From Flavobacteriales bacterium (GTDB lineage Bacteria > Bacteroidota > Bacteroidia > Flavobacteriales_D > SKUL01), in the NCBI GenBank assembly GCA_007129985.1, contig SKUL01000337.1, forward strand, positions 1 to 9,312: a DNA stretch of 9,312 nucleotides, written 5' to 3'. Below are positions 4,942 to 9,312 of the stretch, piece by piece. Position 1 is the first letter of the stretch, and every line of letters starts with the position of its first letter. Both the position numbers and the translations under genes were made by a program. The notes below the pieces were generated by a model that was not told the origin of the DNA, searched no databases, and saw only the letters and a list, made by a program, of their open reading frames with translations.

Positions 4942-5852
4942 TAAACCCGTTAAAGCTCGGGGCTGCCCTGCTGATATTCTGCGCATCTCCTGCGCTCCAC
5001 GCCCAAGAGGAAGAAGAGTCGCTATTGGACTTACTGGGGGATGAGGACCCGAAAACGGAATACGCAACGGCCTCTTTCAAAACCACGAGAATTGTAAACT
5101 CCCACTCTCTTGAAAACACCCATCACGGAGTACTTGATGTGAAAATTTCGCATCGTTTTGGATTTATCAACAGCGGGGTATATGAGATTTTCGGGTTAGA
5201 CCAGGCGAGCATCAGGCTTGGACTCGATTACGGCGTAACCGACTGGCTCATGGTGGGCCTTGGTCGCAGTTCGTTTGAAAAAACCTACGACGGTTTTGTG
5301 AAGGCGCGCATTCTAAGGCAAAGTTCGGGCGAGCGCAAAATGCCCATCACCTTGTCGTGGCTCAGCACCATGACCATCAATACTCTGCGGTGGGCATATC
5401 CGGAGCGGGTTAATTTCTCTACTTCGCGCTATGCCTATGCGCACCAGCTTATTGTGGGTCGAAAATTCTCGGAAGGATTTACACTACAACTTATGCCATC
5501 TGTAGTTCACCGCAACCTGGTAGCCACTGCGGATGACGCACACGACATTTTTGCCATGGGTGCCGGCGGGCGTTTAAAGCTCACCAAGCGCATCGCCCTG
5601 AATGCAGAATACTACTACGCGCATCCCAATCAACTGGACGCCGGCCGAAGGAACTCTCTGTCCATAGGTTTCGACATTGAAACCGGAGGGCACGTTTTTC
5701 AGCTTCATTTCAGCAACAGCACCCATATGGTTGAGAAAGGTTTTATCACCGAGACAACGGGCAATTGGCTGGACGGCGATATTCATTTTGGCTTTAATAT
5801 ATCGCGGGTCTTTACGGTGCACCGCCCCAAGCCGAAGCCGGTAAACTATTGA
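4938..5852 (+). CDS. DUF5777-family outer-membrane beta-barrel protein
   Basis: The product is 304 aa with a signal peptide (about 1-22, ALHAQ). A short acidic stretch (EEEESLLDLLGDED, 24-37) is followed by repeated amphipathic strands with aromatic ends. The conserved early block runs through TTRIVNSHSLE and the DVKISHRFG region, then GLDYGVTDWLMVGLGRS, the signature of DUF5777 barrels in Bacteroidota. There is no TonB plug and it is too small for a TonB-dependent receptor. It probably sits in the outer membrane. Its start overlaps the YceI stop by ATGA, so it is the last gene of the operon. Co-occurrence with YceI and cytochrome c suggests a shared envelope redox or lipid function; DUF5777 itself has no established function known to me. 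No intrinsic terminator is obvious after the stop. Confidence 0.8.
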   Translation: MINPLKLGAALLIFCASPALHAQEEEESLLDLLGDEDPKTEYATASFKTTRIVNSHSLENTHHGVLDVKISHRFGFINSGVYEIFGLDQASIRLGLDYGVTDWLMVGLGRSSFEKTYDGFVKARILRQSSGERKMPITLSWLSTMTINTLRWAYPERVNFSTSRYAYAHQLIVGRKFSEGFTLQLMPSVVHRNLVATADDAHDIFAMGAGGRLKLTKRIALNAEYYYAHPNQLDAGRRNSLSIGFDIETGGHVFQLHFSNSTHMVEKGFITETTGNWLDGDIHFGFNISRVFTVHRPKPKPVNY

Positions 5853-5886
5853 AGAAGAATTGACATGGCACTCATCATTATTTTGC

Positions 5887-5894
5887 TACTTTTG
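5887..5894 (+). promoter_or_regulatory. Likely -7 box of the SBBP-repeat gene
   Basis: TACTTTTG matches TAnnTTTG exactly. The nearest upstream TTG (5860-5862) is 24 nt away, longer than usual, so the -33 box is uncertain. Transcription would start near 5899-5901. That leaves about 45 nt before the ATG at 5946 but almost none before the ATG at 5904, and so bears on the start choice. Confidence 0.5.
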
Positions 5895-5945
5895 GTACAT
5901 TAAATGAGAGTGTTGTACCAACCGGCTCTTGCCAAAATCTACGCC

Positions 5946-8900
5946 ATGTTATCTGCTCTAAGAAGCTCTGTTGCATTCCTGCTTTTCGTTTTTCTTACAT
6001 CAACTGCGATTTCACAATCACTGGATTGGTCTAATATGTACAGCGGCACGCTGATGGTTAAGCCCGCATCAACTGCCGTAGATGATGATGGAAACGTATA
6101 CGCAACGGGTACCTATCGGGGAAACGTCAATTTCAGCCCCGGCGTGCCCGGTTTTTCCGAATCATCAACGGGCGGTACCGACGACATTTTCGTTACGAAG
6201 CACGCACAAGACGGCTCGTTACTGTGGGTGGTTTCATTGGGCTCCTTCGCTGATGATGGTGGCTCCGATATAGCCATCAATGCCAACGGGGAGATTATCG
6301 TTTCCGGCTACTTCCGCACAACCATTTCCTATACTGCTATTTCAGGAACAGGCTCTATTAGTTCCCAAGGTTCGGAAGATGCTTTTGTGCTAAGACTAAC
6401 AAGTGATGGGCAGATTATAGATATGCAGAGCTTTGGAGGGCCTGCCAATGTTGTGGCTACATCCGTAACTGCTGACAGTGATGGCAATGTATATATCGCA
6501 GGTTGGTTTTTAGGCGACTCTGATTTTAATCCGGGTTCATCTCAGCACATTCTTTCAAGTGCCGGAATGAGAGACGTTTTTGTTTTAAAACTAGATGACA
6601 ATGGTGATTTTGTTTGGGCACAGCATTACGGCGGGCCAGAAAACGATTCGCCAACGGAGATTGTTCATGCCCAAAACTCTCTTTTCTTGAGCGGCACGTT
6701 CAGGAATACTGCCGACTTCAGTGGTGGGCTTGGAACTGGGATTTTAAATTCTCAGGGGCTGGACGATGCATTTCTTTTGAAGATTTCAGACGATGGTGAT
6801 TTTGATTGGGTCAATGCTGCTCACGATGCACAATCTTGCACAATTCGGGGTCTGGCTGTTCAGTCAAACGGAAACGTTCGTGTTGTTGGCGATTTCGATA
6901 GCGAGCTTGTTATCAACATCCCGGGCAATACCATAAACATTCCCACGTGGGGCGGAAGTGATGTATTTCTTGGCCAGATAAACTCCGGCGGCGAATGGGA
7001 GTCTGTTATTCGGTTGGGCAGTATTGAGAACGACCGGGGGTGGGGTGTTGCGCTGAATAGCACAGACGAACTGTACGTATCCATGTCATTTGGTGCCGAC
7101 CTCTCCGTACCCTCTGGAGATGGTTTATTAAATTCTGAGCTTTCTACACAAACAGGAGCTGCTATCATTAAGTACAATCCGTCTAACGAGCTATTGTGGT
7201 ATCGACAGTTAACCGGTTCCTCCGAACTAATTCTCAGCTCCATTTCACTGGATGCTGAATCTTCAGTGATCATTTCCGGCGATTTTGAAGGCCTCGTTGA
7301 GTATACCTTTGAAGAGACGTCGCACACTAGTGCTGGCGGGTCGAATGGCTTTGTTGCGCGCTACGAGGAATGCGGCAGCCACACCTACTCAGTTCAGGAA
7401 ACAACTACTTGTCACTTCTATATAACCGAGGCATATGGCTGGAAATACGAGGACAGTGGAATTTATCTGGACATCTTGCCAAACTCTGCCGGTTGCGACA
7501 GTGTAGTGACCTTTCATCTGGAAATTCTGGAGGGACCGGTTGTAAATGTTGTTGAATTTATTTGTGATAGCCTTGTTTCACCCTCAGGTAGCGCTGTGTA
7601 CACCGAAGCCGGAGAGTATGTTGATTTTGTTCCGGCTCCAAGCGGCTGTGATACGCTGTATAACATCAACGTTAAGCAGGTTTTTGGCACCGAAAGCTGT
7701 ACCAATCAGTACTTCGATTGGGTAAACGGTTTTGAGGGTAGCTCTAGCGTAACATCAAATGAGGTTGTTGTAGATTTAGAGGGCAACAGTTATGTATTGG
7801 GCGACTTTTTTGGAACCATTAATCCAGACCCTGAAGGAGGTTTTGTTCCTACCCAATCGCTGGGATCAACTGATGTATTCCTGTCCAAGTACAACAGTGC
7901 CGGCAAGCATATCTGGACCAAATTCATTCAAAGCCCTTCGACTGTTACGTCGCACGCGCTGGCGTTTGATATCAACGGTTTTTTGTACTTGACAGGGTCT
8001 TTTTTCAACACAGTTGACATTGATCCCGGACCCGGGGTGTTCGAAATAGAACAATCCAATGGTCGGGCCTTTGTTGTAAAACTCAATTTAGACGGGGCTT
8101 TCATTTGGGGGAAACAATTTGGAAGCTCGGCAACTACAAATCCAAACGCACTTGCTGTTTCGCATGATTCAGAGGTCTATATTGCGGGCCAATTCACACA
8201 ATCCGGTGATTTCGACCCCGGTCAAGGTGTTGTTGTGCTCACATCGCAGGGAGGCTTCGACATGTTTTTTATGAAGCTGGATCAGGGCGGAAACCTCGTT
8301 TGGGCATTTCGAAGAGGAAACACATCTACCCCACACAACGTAAACGGATTAGCCGTTGATATTGGAGGTAGTGTATACGCCACAGGGGCTTTTTTCGGCT
8401 CCATTAACCTGAACCCCGGAGGCTCGGGGGGTAACCATTCTTCCGCAGGTACTTTCAACAATCTGGATGCTTTTGTGCTAAAATTATCACCTGCCGGCAG
8501 CCATTTATGGTCGCGGAGGTATGGAGGGGGAAGTGCCGATGAAGGAAAAGCCATAACAACTGATTGGTCTGGAAATGTTCTTTTCACAGGTATGTTTACC
8601 GGATCTACACCGTCTGCCACCTTTGGCTCGGTTACTCTAACCCATGGTGGAGGTCAGATAAATGGCTTCATTACAAAAGTTTCGTCAAGTGGCACGGTTG
8701 TGTGGGCGCGTAAGATAGTTAGTGTTACTTCTGAAAATGCCGAAGGACTGGGCATTGCAACGGATGCAGCCAACAATGTATATGTAACAGGATACCGCAC
8801 CGTTCTCGGGAGCAGCGCTAATCGCTTTATCTACTTCACAAAAAGAAATCCTTCTAACGGCTTGTCTATGCAAACGCAATGGTATGGAACCAGTGGGTTC

Positions 8901-9107
8901 AACCTGGGGCGCAGTATTCAAGCGGATTGGGCCGGAAACGTGTACATTACAGGTGGGTTTTTGAATACTGTGGATTTTGTGCATGGAGAAGCTGATTATG
9001 AACTCACTGCTTTGAACAGCTCCGATGGCTTTTTATTGAAAATGAAAACAGATACATTGATATCAATATTACCCATCAGGCAGATGACTGGTATATTTCC
9101 AGTATAA
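5946..9107 (+). CDS. Large secreted protein with two seven-repeat SBBP beta-propellers; C-terminus looks truncated
   Basis: The product is about 1053 aa from ATG 5946 (1067 from ATG 5904). Residues 1-23 are a signal peptide (VAFLLFVFLTSTAIS). Seven SBBP-type repeats follow (about 25-470), each built on a D-x-x-GNVY-x-(A/T)G-x-F core then DxFVLKL-xxxGxxxW, for example at 6073-6108 and 6478-6513. A Cys-rich middle (about 473-586, six Cys, two GCD motifs of the kind found between repeats in Bacteroidota adhesins) comes next, then seven more repeats (about 590-1045). Repeats of this sort fold as beta-propellers and usually sit in surface or secreted proteins. Such proteins normally end in a type IX sorting domain; here the last blade (DGFLLKM) is followed by only 19 unrelated residues, and the downstream sequence belongs to another frame and family. 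I infer the natural C-terminus is missing. The function is unknown: adhesion, matrix or extracellular binding. Confidence 0.82.
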   Translation: MLSALRSSVAFLLFVFLTSTAISQSLDWSNMYSGTLMVKPASTAVDDDGNVYATGTYRGNVNFSPGVPGFSESSTGGTDDIFVTKHAQDGSLLWVVSLGSFADDGGSDIAINANGEIIVSGYFRTTISYTAISGTGSISSQGSEDAFVLRLTSDGQIIDMQSFGGPANVVATSVTADSDGNVYIAGWFLGDSDFNPGSSQHILSSAGMRDVFVLKLDDNGDFVWAQHYGGPENDSPTEIVHAQNSLFLSGTFRNTADFSGGLGTGILNSQGLDDAFLLKISDDGDFDWVNAAHDAQSCTIRGLAVQSNGNVRVVGDFDSELVINIPGNTINIPTWGGSDVFLGQINSGGEWESVIRLGSIENDRGWGVALNSTDELYVSMSFGADLSVPSGDGLLNSELSTQTGAAIIKYNPSNELLWYRQLTGSSELILSSISLDAESSVIISGDFEGLVEYTFEETSHTSAGGSNGFVARYEECGSHTYSVQETTTCHFYITEAYGWKYEDSGIYLDILPNSAGCDSVVTFHLEILEGPVVNVVEFICDSLVSPSGSAVYTEAGEYVDFVPAPSGCDTLYNINVKQVFGTESCTNQYFDWVNGFEGSSSVTSNEVVVDLEGNSYVLGDFFGTINPDPEGGFVPTQSLGSTDVFLSKYNSAGKHIWTKFIQSPSTVTSHALAFDINGFLYLTGSFFNTVDIDPGPGVFEIEQSNGRAFVVKLNLDGAFIWGKQFGSSATTNPNALAVSHDSEVYIAGQFTQSGDFDPGQGVVVLTSQGGFDMFFMKLDQGGNLVWAFRRGNTSTPHNVNGLAVDIGGSVYATGAFFGSINLNPGGSGGNHSSAGTFNNLDAFVLKLSPAGSHLWSRRYGGGSADEGKAITTDWSGNVLFTGMFTGSTPSATFGSVTLTHGGGQINGFITKVSSSGTVVWARKIVSVTSENAEGLGIATDAANNVYVTGYRTVLGSSANRFIYFTKRNPSNGLSMQTQWYGTSGFNLGRSIQADWAGNVYITGGFLNTVDFVHGEADYELTALNSSDGFLLKMKTDTLISILPIRQMTGIFPV

Positions 9108-9312
9108 AACCAATGTATACTTATAAAGTTGCAATTGGTTACCGAAAACACGATATATTTCAACCTCTGGCTTTTTCACGAAGTATAACCACACCGACCA
9201 ACCGTCCTTCTGTCAATTTAGATCAACAATGGCTCTATATCGAAGAATTATCAAAATATAGTTACAAAATTGATATTAATTCAACTTTATCATTGATTAA
9301 AAGTATAGAGCG
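9047..9312 (+). CDS. 5'-truncated DUF4912-like fragment running off the window
   Basis: An open frame, +1 relative to the end of the SBBP gene, runs to the window edge without a stop. From about 9047 it reads RYIDINITHQADDWYISSIKP, then YKVAIGYRKHDIF, QPLAFSRSITTPTNRPS and a polar tail. The order WYI, then Y-V-x-(I/L)G, then F-PLA-S, then TP-x-x-RPS follows my memory of DUF4912 domains, often found near glycogen or other polysaccharide genes. The first ATG is at 9113, inside the recognisable domain, and the frame's upstream stop is at 8999-9001, so no proper start exists. It overlaps the 3' end of the SBBP gene. Base composition is clearly more AT-rich than to the left. It could be a pseudogene, the product of a rearrangement, or an assembly join. 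The family call is moderate; the partial state is clear. Confidence 0.5.

Noticed and set aside
4540..5067. 175-aa minus-strand frame across the YceI/DUF5777 junction
   Set aside because: It spans two well-supported overlapping plus-strand genes and shows no family features.

Overview
The window looks like an accessory-to-core stretch of a Bacteroidota chromosome (Flavobacteriia or Saprospiria-like). Three things point there: near-perfect Bacteroidota-type promoters (TAnnTTTG -7 boxes at 29-36, 2377-2384, 3101-3108 and 5887-5894) with no Shine-Dalgarno signals; a DUF5777-type beta-barrel gene; and a very large secreted SBBP-repeat protein of the kind these bacteria usually export by the type IX system. 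The genus cannot be told from the sequence.

Left part (1-2420): two type II toxin-antitoxin modules lie tail to tail. A RelE/HigB-like toxin and its XRE antitoxin read rightward (41-680). A hipB-hipA module reads leftward (2358-794). Both promoters carry the same kind of operator, GTAAC-N6-GT[T/G]AC.

Middle (2420-3160): no protein gene. On the minus strand there is a CAU-anticodon tRNA (2983-3056, better as tRNA-Ile2 than elongator Met) with a clear promoter and a strong intrinsic terminator. Beyond its 3' end lie two 75-bp repeats (2490-2564, 2837-2911) that start and end with tRNA acceptor-stem sequence, a damaged copy of the terminator, and a 219-bp insertion containing an inverted-repeat pair. 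This looks like a tRNA-associated recombination site.

Right of the tRNA (3212-5852): a tightly packed plus-strand operon of five exported proteins. It encodes two co-linear monoheme cytochrome c lipoproteins, a membrane-anchored OB-fold (tRNA_anti-like) protein, a YceI-like lipid-binding protein and a DUF5777 outer-membrane barrel. Adjacent genes overlap by 1 or 4 nt or are 4 nt apart. Together they suggest an envelope electron-transfer or lipid/quinone-handling unit; this is inference from family content.

5946-9107 encodes a roughly 1050-residue secreted protein with two sets of seven propeller repeats around a Cys-rich middle. It ends abruptly after the 14th repeat, without a sorting domain. 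At about 9041-9052 the coding signal switches frame and base composition into a 5'-truncated DUF4912-like fragment that runs off the window. This junction is the most suspicious point in the window: either a real rearrangement or an assembly chimera.
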